DNA of 64,000 bases, taken from positions 1 through 64,000 of the forward strand of contig CBDEWC010000037.1 of the NCBI GenBank assembly GCA_965243695.1, given 5' to 3'. A program made the translations under genes and the position numbers. Position 1 is the first letter of the stretch; each line of letters starts with the position of its first letter. This document shows positions 8,352 through 16,997 of the stretch, in pieces. Below the pieces are notes generated by a model. It worked only from the letters and a program-made list of their open reading frames with translations. It searched no databases and was not told where the DNA came from. The DNA comes from JAKVCB01 sp965243695. GTDB lineage: Bacteria > Planctomycetota > Planctomycetia > Pirellulales > Lacipirellulaceae.

Positions 8352-9423
8352 GACGTCTTCCGCCGCAACTGGCACTGCAGCAGAAGTTTTGGCCACCGGT
8401 TGTGTGATTCCGGCACATCCCTTGGCACTCAATGGCCAGCGCAAACTTGATGAACTGCGGCAACGGGCCTTGAGTCGTTACTATTTGGCAGCGGGAGCCG
8501 GCGGGCTGGCCGTTGGGGTTCACACAACCCAGTTTGCGATTCACGATCCCCAGGTTGGCTTGTTGCAACCGGTCCTCGGCCTTGCCGCTGAAGAGATGGA
8601 CCGGTTTGAAGCGAAAACGGGCAAGCCACTGGTTCGTGTTGCCGGGCTCTGCGGGCCGACCAAACAGGCCGTCAGCGAGGCAGTACTGGCACGAGAGCTT
8701 GGCTATCAGGTTGGCTTGTTGAACCTGGGAGCCTCTGGCTGTAGTTCGGTTGCCGAGCTGATAACCCATACGCAACATGTAGCCGAGGCAATGGACCTTT
8801 TTGGATTCTACTTGCAACCGGCCGTGGGTGGGATCGAACTGCCAATCGAGTATTGGCGCGGGTTCTGCGAAATTCCCCAGGCCCGGGCAATTAAGGTAGC
8901 CGCTTTCGACCGCTACCAGACGGTCACGGTCGTACGGGCGGTGGCCGAAAGCGGACGGGACGACATTGCCCTCTACACGGGCAACGACGACAGCATCATC
9001 TGGGATTTGTTGTCGGCCTACCAGTTTGAACGCCATGGAAAACCGGTAACACGTCGGTTTGTAGGAGGCTTGTTGGGACAATGGGCCGTGGGGACTCAAG
9101 CAGCGGTGGCATTGCTGCGGGAGTGTCACCAGATTGTAAATTCTAAGGCGCCGATTCCAGCGGCCTTGTTGCAACAGGCCAATGCACTGACCGATATGAA
9201 TGCCGTCCTTTTTGATGTCGTCCACAACTTTGCCGGGTGTATTCCAGGCATCCATGAAATTCTCCGGCGGCAAGGCTTACTCGAAGGCAACCGGTGCCTG
9301 GATGTGGAGGAAGTCTTAAGCCCTGGACAAAGCCGCGAAATCGATCGGGTCATTGCCGCCTACCCGGACCTTTCTGACGAGGCGTTTGTCGCCAAGAATC
9401 GGCACGAGTGGCTCTCCGACTGA
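8338..9423 (+). CDS. Dihydrodipicolinate synthase (DapA) family aldolase-like protein
   Basis: The ATG at 8338 overlaps the end of the preceding gene by 14 bases, and the in-frame upstream codons lack an ATG at a better position. The 361-residue product has the TIM-barrel pattern of DapA/N-acetylneuraminate lyase proteins: GGLAVGVHTTQF in place of the GGTTGE loop, VRVAGLCGPT, GFYLQPAVGG, and AIKVAAFDRYQT where the Schiff-base lysine is expected, followed by LYTGNDDSIIWDLL. It is longer than true DapA (about 290), and the active-site loop differs, so lysine synthesis is unlikely. It probably acts on a sugar-derived keto acid together with the coupled epimerase-like protein. Confidence 0.8.
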   Translation: MASTKTSSAATGTAAEVLATGCVIPAHPLALNGQRKLDELRQRALSRYYLAAGAGGLAVGVHTTQFAIHDPQVGLLQPVLGLAAEEMDRFEAKTGKPLVRVAGLCGPTKQAVSEAVLARELGYQVGLLNLGASGCSSVAELITHTQHVAEAMDLFGFYLQPAVGGIELPIEYWRGFCEIPQARAIKVAAFDRYQTVTVVRAVAESGRDDIALYTGNDDSIIWDLLSAYQFERHGKPVTRRFVGGLLGQWAVGTQAAVALLRECHQIVNSKAPIPAALLQQANALTDMNAVLFDVVHNFAGCIPGIHEILRRQGLLEGNRCLDVEEVLSPGQSREIDRVIAAYPDLSDEAFVAKNRHEWLSD

Positions 9424-9445
9424 GAAGCCAGAAAGCACCGGTCTT

Positions 9446-10768
9446 TTATTCCCCGATCAAGCCTGGCGGCGGGGTGATCGTCGGTCGGCGGGGTAAACAC
9501 CCTACCACCAAGATTAGTGCCACCAGCAAGATCGTGAGCGCTATGCCAAAACTCACCTGGAACGCAGCCTGCTCGCCCAGGGAGGTTTTGAAACGGTCAA
9601 CCACGGCCCCGTAAACCAGCGGCATTGCCCCGCAGGGCAACAAGATCAAACCGCAAAATGCCATGTTGCGGCGGGTTTTCTCAGGGGAACTACAGCAGGC
9701 AACATAGTTGGGGAAATAGAGTCCAAAAAGTTCACCTGCCCCCATAATGCCAAAACTCAGCAGAAACCAGTAACCGGGAGCGAACATCGTGATGACCACC
9801 GCGAGTATGCAAAGTGCGGTTGTCACAATCAGCGGTAGCTTGGGAAAACTACGAACCAAGAGCCACCCTAAAAAGATTCCCAGGGCCGCTTTGAAACCAA
9901 AACGCAAAGCGTTTTGGTAGCCAACCAAATCCTGGGAATCAACACCAACGGCGGTTGGCGTATAAAGTGTGATTGTCGGCATGATACTGTATCCGGCAAA
10001 AACCAATAAATAACCAAGCACGGCTATCAGGATCAGTCGGTTGGTCATGAATTCCCAAAACCCACCAAAAACCGTTGCGACAAATGGCTGTCGCTGGGTC
10101 TCGATTGCAGGTTGCGGTACGTTCATTCTCGCAGTACACCATGCCGCGACTAGCATCAGGGGTACCACAACTGCGTAAAGCAAAGCGTAGTTGAACCGAA
10201 ATCCAAACTGCGAAATTGCTGCACCGGTCCACTCCTGATCCAATAACCACTGCGATCCCAACGATCCGAGTACGGCCATGAACGCGCCAGGACCTGTCGA
10301 CAGTGCAAATGCGTGTCCGCGCCGACGCGCCGACAGGGCGCGACCGAGGATTTCCCACATAAAAGCAACGCAAGTTCCATTGATCACACCAGAAACGGCT
10401 GCGTGGAAAACCACGGATAGCATCGCAATGTGAGGAACAGGCAACAGCAGTGCCACGACAACCACTGCAGCCATGGCGGCCGAAATGGCATATCCAATTG
10501 CCACAATCGGCTTGAGCAGTTTGACGTAAGGGAATAGCCATGCCATGATCACAGCCGTTGGCGAAAACCACAGATAAACCGCTCCTGGCAAATTGCTGAT
10601 CGTATTGCTGTAGCCCAGCTGATCCAACAGAGATGCCTGGGTCAGGCCTATGTAAAGCACAGGAGCTGCCAGGTAGATCATTCCCCAAGTCAGGCCGTAG
10701 AGCATGACATTGTGCGCCTGTTGGCGGTCACTGAGGGGACACTCGGTCGAGGCATTCACTTTCGGCAT
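9446..10768 (-). CDS. Major facilitator superfamily transporter
   Basis: 440 residues with about twelve hydrophobic segments (e.g. WGMIYLAAPVLYIGL, LVVFAGYSIMP-like stretch, ALTILLVALILVVG), a central cytoplasmic region near TARMNVPQPAIETQ and the RRRGHAFA loop between helices. This is an inner-membrane secondary transporter. It is transcribed convergently to the epimerase/DapA-like pair, with only 22 bases between stops. A sugar or sugar-acid substrate is an inference from neighbours; nothing in the sequence fixes it. Confidence 0.85.
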   Translation of the reverse strand: MPKVNASTECPLSDRQQAHNVMLYGLTWGMIYLAAPVLYIGLTQASLLDQLGYSNTISNLPGAVYLWFSPTAVIMAWLFPYVKLLKPIVAIGYAISAAMAAVVVVALLLPVPHIAMLSVVFHAAVSGVINGTCVAFMWEILGRALSARRRGHAFALSTGPGAFMAVLGSLGSQWLLDQEWTGAAISQFGFRFNYALLYAVVVPLMLVAAWCTARMNVPQPAIETQRQPFVATVFGGFWEFMTNRLILIAVLGYLLVFAGYSIMPTITLYTPTAVGVDSQDLVGYQNALRFGFKAALGIFLGWLLVRSFPKLPLIVTTALCILAVVITMFAPGYWFLLSFGIMGAGELFGLYFPNYVACCSSPEKTRRNMAFCGLILLPCGAMPLVYGAVVDRFKTSLGEQAAFQVSFGIALTILLVALILVVGCLPRRPTITPPPGLIGE

Positions 10769-10995
10769 CGGACGGTAAAAATATCAGGGGACAGAATGGG
10801 TCATTGGTTATAACTTGGCCGTTTGGCCGTCGGGGCCCACATTCGTCAACCACCCTTACGGGGCTGATTGCCGGGTGCAGAGCAAAAACGAGCTTTCAAG
10901 TCGGTCTGTTTCTGACACTGGTCTGTTTCTGTTAGAATAGGAGAGAGGCTCTTTTGGGGGGCCTGGCAGCGACTTTCTTTAAAACTGGCCAAGTG

Positions 10996-11925
10996 ATGAA
11001 AACCAGCACAACTGTCTCTCATTCGGTAACCACGTGCAAGGTCTTTTTGGTCCTCCTGCGGGTAGTGATTGGCTGGCACCTGCTTTACGAGGGAATGTAC
11101 AAGCTCGATACCTACGACACGAGTCAGCCGTGGTCGGCCTGGCAGTTTCTGGCAGGGGCCGAGGGGCCGCTGGAGGGGCCGTTTCAGAAAGCGGTGCTGC
11201 AGGATCCTGCCGATACGGCCTACGATGCGGACAGGATTAGCCAACAGTGGCTGACGCTCCTGGAGCGATTTAACGGTTTCTACAACGTGACTGCAGATCA
11301 GCGCGATTCGGCAGCGGGAGAATTCCGGTTTGTCGAAGGCCGCTTGCAGGAAGAATTTTTTGAAGATCCTGATCTGCGCAGAATGCTTCGGCAATACCGC
11401 GACGACCTTTCCCGGCCAGCCGGATCGCTCACTACGAGCGAACAGAAACGGCTGATGGAAAATCGCGCGACTCTGGATGCCCGTCTTGGCCGGCTCCGAG
11501 GGAGTTACCAAAACCAGTTGCTGGGACTGCTCGCACCCCAGCAGCGGGCCCGCGGAGATTGGATGGTCAGTTCCGGGAAAATCGGTTGGATTAACCGTAC
11601 CGTGATCTGGGGGCTGGTGCTCAGTGGGGGGTGCCTGCTCGTAGGACTGTTCAGCCGGTTTGCAGCCGTTGCCGGGGCAGTGATGCTGTTGCTGTTCTAC
11701 CTGGCGATGCCACCGCTGCCTGGTTTGACAGGGGCCTTTGTGGGAGGCTCGCATTACTTGTATGTCAATAACAACCTGATTGAAGCGATTGCCCTGTTGA
11801 TGCTGGCGACGACCAATTCCGGGCGATGGTTGGGGCTGGATGCGGTGCTCAGTCCCATACTCGCGACATGTAGGAAGTCGGTCTCCCAAAAGTCTCCGTC
11901 GGTAAAAACTAAAACTGCGACCTGA
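10996..11925 (+). CDS. DoxX-like membrane protein with large soluble insertion
   Basis: The ATG at 10996 gives 309 residues; earlier codons in frame are GTG-type and lack support. The first helix (VFLVLLRVVIGWHLLYEGMYK, about 16-36) has the R-x-x-x-G-x-x-x-x-x-x-G pattern of DoxX/DoxD proteins. A polar, helical insertion of about 150 residues follows (about 45-195). Three more hydrophobic segments then complete the four-helix DoxX fold (GLVLSGGCLLVGLFSRF, AVMLLLFYLAMP, NLIEAIALLMLAT). A Gfo/Idh/MocA oxidoreductase gene starts about 200 bases downstream on the same strand; a DoxX-oxidoreductase pairing is common in planctomycetes. The function is unknown, possibly electron transfer or quinone linked. 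Confidence 0.75.
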   Translation: MKTSTTVSHSVTTCKVFLVLLRVVIGWHLLYEGMYKLDTYDTSQPWSAWQFLAGAEGPLEGPFQKAVLQDPADTAYDADRISQQWLTLLERFNGFYNVTADQRDSAAGEFRFVEGRLQEEFFEDPDLRRMLRQYRDDLSRPAGSLTTSEQKRLMENRATLDARLGRLRGSYQNQLLGLLAPQQRARGDWMVSSGKIGWINRTVIWGLVLSGGCLLVGLFSRFAAVAGAVMLLLFYLAMPPLPGLTGAFVGGSHYLYVNNNLIEAIALLMLATTNSGRWLGLDAVLSPILATCRKSVSQKSPSVKTKTAT

Positions 11926-12128
11926 AACAGGACGTAACAGGTACAATAAGGAGAGTCCTCCTGCGAGAGGGCAGATAGTGTTGGGTATGACAAAACAACC
12001 CATGTTTTTCTAAGCCGTTTAAAAAAACAGGTCGGCGAAGAAACTCGCGGGCCCGTTTATTTGAAGTGCATGCACACAGCGACGAATTTTAATTTTCCTG
12101 TTTCTAAGACAAGGCTTCAGACCTTTCC

Positions 12129-13658
12129 ATGAACCTGACTACCGAACAACGGCAAACAGGCCGGCAGAATTTTTACAACACCCTGGGAATCACGCGGCGT
12201 GATTTGTTGAAGGCGTCGGCGGCCGTGCCGATAGCAGGTGCTTTCTACTTCGGCTATGCGGAACTCGGTGGCAGTCCGGTGCGGACAGGATTGATTGGGA
12301 CCGGTAGCCAGGGAGGGGTGTTGTTGACCCATTCCAACCCGGACTACCTGCAGTTCACCGATTTTTCGGAAATTCGCCCCTCTCAGGTCGAGCGCATCAA
12401 AGTTGGCGGCCAGGAGGATCCGGATCGGATTGGGTTTCTCCAAAAATACAAGCTCAACGAAGAGCAATTCGCCCAGGATATACGCTACCACGAAGACTAT
12501 CGTCAGTTACTCGCAAACCCCGAAATTGAACTGGTGGTGATTGCACTGCCATTGCGTGACCACTATCAAGTGGTGGTCGATGCGCTGGACGCGGGGAAAC
12601 ATGTCTTGTGCGAATCGCTTTTGGCCCGCGAAGTTGGCCAGTGCAAGGAGTTGGTGCGCAAGGCCAAGCAGGCAGGTCTGCATCTGGCAGTAGGTTATCA
12701 ACGAAACTACAGCGTGCTTTATGACAATGCCCGCTCGATCATCGCCGATGGTCTTTTGGGCGATGTCCATCACGTTCGAGCCTATTGGCACCGGAACAAC
12801 ACCTGGCCCCAGATGCATGGCAGAAATCCAATTATGGAAGATGGGGAAATTCAGCTTGTCAACGAATGGAAAATGCCAATCAGCGGATTCGATTCTGGGG
12901 TCGATTTTAAGAAGTATGGGTACCGATCGCTGGAAGAACTCTGCTGGTGGCGGCTTTATCAACGTACCAGCGAGGGTTTGCTAGCCGAGTTGGGGAGTCA
13001 TCAGCTCGATGCCTGCAGTGCACTGCTTGGCGGAGTCCAGCCGCTGAGTGTCTGCGGTATCGGTACCCGGTATTCCTCCAGTGGTGATGACCAGATTGAC
13101 GACCAGATCTTTGCAACTTTTGAATTTCCTGGAAAAACCCATCCGCGCGGTTCAGGGGCAGGAAAAGACCTTCAAGATATTGTGGTCGCGAGTTACTCGG
13201 CAATTACGTCGAACTCGCAAGATCAGTATGGCGAGCAAATCAGCGGAACCCGTGGAACCTTATTCGTTGAAGCGGAAGAAGATGCCATGCTCTTCAAGGA
13301 AACAGAACCGGGCCAACCAACTTCCCCGTCTGCCACGTCGGTCACGGTCGTCACTAACGATGCGGGCTCACCAGCCCTCGATACTGCCGAAAGCAGTGAT
13401 GCATCGGGTGCAAGTGCCGGGTGGGCACAAGGTGCGACTCAGAAGCAGGCCGGATATGGTTTTCGTGAACAGACCGAGCACCTGGCCTGGTGTATCCGCA
13501 ATCCGGCACCGGAAAACGAGCCCCGCTGTGGTGCGGATGTTGCGTTAGCAACGGCCATTTGCGCGCTAACTACAAAACGGGCAATCCGGGAGGGGACCAG
13601 GATTGAATTCCAGCCTGAGTGGTTCGACCCTGCCAGCGACGAGGTTCCTCCGGTTTAA
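12129..13658 (+). CDS. Tat-exported Gfo/Idh/MocA family oxidoreductase-like protein
   Basis: 509 residues. The N-terminus carries a twin-arginine leader (TRRDLLKASAAVPIAGAF, about residues 19-36). The Rossmann motif GLIGTGSQGG is at about 56. The usual catalytic EKP motif of the family is replaced: the protein has HVLCESLLAREVGQC, so the active-site lysine is serine. AVGYQRNYSVLYDNA, typical of the planctomycete branch, is intact. Residues about 395-440 are a low-complexity Ser/Thr/Ala insert. Family members use NAD(P) to oxidise or isomerise sugars; export with bound cofactor through Tat is usual in this branch. Loss of the lysine suggests altered chemistry or a non-catalytic role. Confidence 0.85.
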   Translation: MNLTTEQRQTGRQNFYNTLGITRRDLLKASAAVPIAGAFYFGYAELGGSPVRTGLIGTGSQGGVLLTHSNPDYLQFTDFSEIRPSQVERIKVGGQEDPDRIGFLQKYKLNEEQFAQDIRYHEDYRQLLANPEIELVVIALPLRDHYQVVVDALDAGKHVLCESLLAREVGQCKELVRKAKQAGLHLAVGYQRNYSVLYDNARSIIADGLLGDVHHVRAYWHRNNTWPQMHGRNPIMEDGEIQLVNEWKMPISGFDSGVDFKKYGYRSLEELCWWRLYQRTSEGLLAELGSHQLDACSALLGGVQPLSVCGIGTRYSSSGDDQIDDQIFATFEFPGKTHPRGSGAGKDLQDIVVASYSAITSNSQDQYGEQISGTRGTLFVEAEEDAMLFKETEPGQPTSPSATSVTVVTNDAGSPALDTAESSDASGASAGWAQGATQKQAGYGFREQTEHLAWCIRNPAPENEPRCGADVALATAICALTTKRAIREGTRIEFQPEWFDPASDEVPPV

Positions 13659-13749
13659 CCGCTGGCCGGTCTTTCTTTGGCCACGGGTGACGGGGCCAGT
13701 CGAAAGTTTTCCTTGAGAGTTAAGAGCCCAGTCCGGCTTCAGAGCCCAA

Positions 13750-15126
13750 TCAGGTGAGTTTTAACCGCTGGTGGTCGATTTTTTCCCGGTCAAAGACTCC
13801 CAACCCGACCAGGCCGGCCAGGGGGATATGTTGGGGATGACGTATGGGAAAGCTCTCTGTTGGGTTGGCGCCAAGACCCCCTACCGCGTCGCGACCCATG
13901 CGGGCCACGCCAGGCCATCCCTCTTGGGCCCGCTTGGCGTCGATAATTTGCCACCCCACATGGTCCAGGGCGACCGGGTCCGTAGAAAACAACAACGACT
14001 TGTAATCCCAGGTGGCAAACGTTCGGTTCCAACTGCCGGGGCCTCCTTCATAGGTCCCCACCAGTCCATCCAGGATCTGCAGCACACACTTTTGGCGAGT
14101 TTGTGGCAACGAAACCATGGCCGGAATAAACGTGTGGCAATGGTTCAAGGCCTTTGTGAACGCCTGTTCCGAGCCAGGCAAGGCTCCCGGGTGGCTACGG
14201 CAGACGTTATTAACCATGCCGTGCGACATGTTTTTGAGCGACAAGGTAACTCCTGCCGATCGATGGTCCTTGAGAACAGGTATCGAGATGATTTTGTCGA
14301 CTTTTTGTGTCACGATTTTCGAGAGATGCGATCGAAAGCGACGATCGTCGTGGGGATCGTGAATCGATTCGTCGTGACAAAAGGCCAGTTCTCGGTAGAC
14401 ATCGCGATCATAACCGGCAATGTTTCTCCGCCTGGGCTGACCGCGGAATTGCCCATCGATTTCCAGTTGCGAATCATCGAAAGAAACAGAAGAGCACTCC
14501 CAATGCACGCCTTCAGGCAACATGGCCGTGTAGCCAGCCCGAATGAAGTCGTCGTGGTAACGCTCAAAGACCAGGATGTCATTCAATCGGATTCCTGCCG
14601 AAGCCAGGCTTTCCACGACTTCTGCGACAACTTCGTAACTGGAAATGGGGCCAGGCCTGCGGAGATCTACCGCGGGACCATTGACCGTAGTGTCGGTTCC
14701 CGGTTTGGGAACCATGCCAACAGGTACGACTTTGATCCCCACACGATCGCCCAACTGGAAGAAACTACGCCAGGCATCGACGGCCGTTTCTGCCTCGGGA
14801 ACAAGCTGTTGCATCCCGCGCTGGATCATTGCTTTGACCGCGGCCCGGTTGCGCTGGCCATCGGTGACCGAACCAGGGTGCTGCACTTCGATCACGCGGC
14901 CCGGGTAGGGGCCTGGCATCCCTGGCTGGTCCTCTAAAGCCGAAATCGAAGCCTGAGACGTCGGGGAGTTTGCTTCAACCTGGTTGCTCGGCCAGCGTTG
15001 GGCAGTCAAGTCATGACGCTGCCCACAACCCAGGAGAGTACCTGCAGCCAGGCTGCCAAGCAGGGCGCGACGATCAACCGCGTCACGGCGTAAAGAGGGC
15101 TGCCGACGACGTGAACATTTGGCCAT
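13750..15126 (-). CDS. DUF362 domain lipoprotein, Tat-exported (copy 1)
   Basis: 458 residues. The leader has RRDAVDRRALLGSLAAGT followed by LLGC, i.e. a twin-arginine region with a lipobox cysteine at about residue 35. The mature part has the DUF362 features VGIKVVPVGM (about 150), EVVESLASAGIRLNDILVFER, KIISIPVLKDHRSAGVTLSLKNM and LLFSTDPVALDHVG near the end. Only the lipobox cysteine is obvious, so no Fe-S cluster is predicted. It is a close tandem paralogue of the gene at 15292-16668, with the same length and strand. The function is unknown; the family is common in planctomycetes and anaerobes. Confidence 0.85.
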   Translation of the reverse strand: MAKCSRRRQPSLRRDAVDRRALLGSLAAGTLLGCGQRHDLTAQRWPSNQVEANSPTSQASISALEDQPGMPGPYPGRVIEVQHPGSVTDGQRNRAAVKAMIQRGMQQLVPEAETAVDAWRSFFQLGDRVGIKVVPVGMVPKPGTDTTVNGPAVDLRRPGPISSYEVVAEVVESLASAGIRLNDILVFERYHDDFIRAGYTAMLPEGVHWECSSVSFDDSQLEIDGQFRGQPRRRNIAGYDRDVYRELAFCHDESIHDPHDDRRFRSHLSKIVTQKVDKIISIPVLKDHRSAGVTLSLKNMSHGMVNNVCRSHPGALPGSEQAFTKALNHCHTFIPAMVSLPQTRQKCVLQILDGLVGTYEGGPGSWNRTFATWDYKSLLFSTDPVALDHVGWQIIDAKRAQEGWPGVARMGRDAVGGLGANPTESFPIRHPQHIPLAGLVGLGVFDREKIDHQRLKLT

Positions 15127-15291
15127 AAAGCATCTTCTGTGTAGGGAAGGGCAGGGTGCTTGCCTGCCAGGGGGATATTTTCATTATAGACCATCAAGGA
15201 GAGAACTACAGGGAGATTTATCCTTCCGGAGCAGAGGTCTCGCCGTGTGCCCCCAAGGCAGTCTTCGGTAGCCCTTTTAGGAAGGCCCAAG

Positions 15292-16668
15292 TCAGCCAAG
15301 GCTGACTCGCTGGTGATCGATTTTTTGCCGGTCAAAAACTCCCAGGCCGAGCACGCCAGCCAGGGGGATATGCTGGGGGTGACGAATCGGAAAGACCTCC
15401 GACGAGTCGTCGCCAAACCCTTCGATCGCGTCACGGCCCATACGGGCCACCGCGGGCCATCCCTCCTCGGCTCGCTTGGCGTCGATAATTTCCCACCCGA
15501 CGTGATCCAGGGCAACCGGGTCGGTGGCAAAGAATAGCGACTTGTAATCCCAGGTGGTGAAGGTGGGATGCCAGGCACCGGGGCCTCCTTCGTAAGTCCC
15601 AACCAGCCCGTCCAGAATCTGTAGCACACACTTCTGCCGCGTTTGTGGCAACGAAACCATGGCGGGAATAAAAGTGTGGCAGTGATTCAGCGTCGTGGTC
15701 GCGGCCTGTTCGGAGCCAGGCAAACCGAAAGGATGGCTGCGGGCAACATTGTTGACCAGGCCATGTGACATATTCTTTAATGCCAGGGTAACGCCTGCTG
15801 ACTGATGGTCCTTGAGAACGGGGATCGAAATAATTTTGTCGACTTTTTGCGTCACGATTTTCGAGAGATGTGATCGAAACCGGCGGTCGTCATCGGGGTG
15901 GTGAAACTCTTCAGAATCACAAAAGGCCAACTCCCGGTAAACATCTCGATCGTAACCTGCAATATGACTTTGGCGCGGCTCGCCTCGCGTTTGTCCGTCG
16001 ATCTCCAGTTGGAGACTATCGACCATCGTGGAAGAACACTCCCAGTGGACCCCCTCAGGCAACATGGCCGTGTAGCCGGCCTGAATGAATGCATTACGGT
16101 AACGTTCGAAGATCAGGATATCGTTACGCCTGACTCCTGCCTGGGCCAGGCTTTCGACGACCTCGGCCACAACTTCGTAACTTGAAATCGATCCGGGCCG
16201 ACGGAGATCGACCAGCGGCCCATTGACACTCTTGTCTGCCCCCGGTTTGTGAACCATGCCGACTGGCACGACTTTGATACCAACGCGATCCCCCAGCTCA
16301 AAGAAATGACGCCAGGCATCGACCGCGGTCTCTGCCTCGGGGACCAGTTGCTGCATCCCGCGCTGGATCATCATCTTAATGGCCGTCTGGTCACGCTCTC
16401 CATCGGTGACTGAACCGGGGTGCTGCACTTCGATGACGCGCCCCGGATAAGGTCCAGGCATCCCCAGGTGGTTTGCCGAACCCAAAATGGGGGCCTGGGG
16501 TATGGGTGAATTCGTGCCAATTTCATGACTCGGCCACCTTGGATCGACCGAATGACTGCGGCGACTGCACCCTGCCAGTGTGCCTGCGGCCAGTCCACCA
16601 AGGAGTGTGCGACGACTTATCCGGCTGCAGGTCGAGGGCAACTTTTGATGACGTTGGCAATGGTGCAT
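15292..16668 (-). CDS. DUF362 domain lipoprotein, Tat-exported (copy 2)
   Basis: 458 residues, collinear with copy 1 over the whole length. Shared blocks include ALDHVGW and KDHxSAGVTLxLKNMSHG. The leader differs (SRRTLLGGLAAGTLAGC) but keeps the twin arginines and lipobox. It lies upstream of copy 1 in the direction of transcription with 165 bases between them. Differences are concentrated in the leader and a few surface positions, which points to a fairly recent tandem duplication. The function is unknown. Confidence 0.85.
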   Translation of the reverse strand: MHHCQRHQKLPSTCSRISRRTLLGGLAAGTLAGCSRRSHSVDPRWPSHEIGTNSPIPQAPILGSANHLGMPGPYPGRVIEVQHPGSVTDGERDQTAIKMMIQRGMQQLVPEAETAVDAWRHFFELGDRVGIKVVPVGMVHKPGADKSVNGPLVDLRRPGSISSYEVVAEVVESLAQAGVRRNDILIFERYRNAFIQAGYTAMLPEGVHWECSSTMVDSLQLEIDGQTRGEPRQSHIAGYDRDVYRELAFCDSEEFHHPDDDRRFRSHLSKIVTQKVDKIISIPVLKDHQSAGVTLALKNMSHGLVNNVARSHPFGLPGSEQAATTTLNHCHTFIPAMVSLPQTRQKCVLQILDGLVGTYEGGPGAWHPTFTTWDYKSLFFATDPVALDHVGWEIIDAKRAEEGWPAVARMGRDAIEGFGDDSSEVFPIRHPQHIPLAGVLGLGVFDRQKIDHQRVSLG

Positions 16669-16997
16669 AAAGTCCCCTCTGTTGAAGGGTGGTCAGGTCA
16701 AGATTTTAAAGTGGGCTGACTTTACCATTGTAGACTACAACGGACCGGACTCCAGTAAGTTTTGTTTTCATCAGCACGGCATGAATTTTCTGGTTTTTTG
16801 ACACGGGTTTTTCGGGCACCGATCGGAGTTCTGAAGACTGCAGCACCCCCGTGAGGTCCGTTTTTAACACTCGGGTGGAAGTTGTGGTCAACCGTTGGTA
16901 ATTATCTAGCTCCAGCCGGTCGACACAACGTTACTTCCCGTCGTATCATTGGTGAAAAATATGCCCAACAATGCCTCAAGGAAAGGCGCCAGCAATT
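16669..16997. other. Divergent intergenic region, no gene recognised
   Basis: This 329-base gap separates the leftward DUF362 pair from the rightward PLP-enzyme gene, so it should carry both promoters. I could not identify a convincing promoter pair or regulator site. Confidence 0.5.

Noticed and set aside
10846..12003. 385-codon minus-strand open frame over the DoxX-like gene
   Set aside because: It is antisense to a gene with membrane helices and clear family features, and its Gln/Arg-rich translation has no domain signature.
13771..14937. 388-codon plus-strand open frame
   Set aside because: It is antisense to DUF362 copy 1 and shows no family feature.
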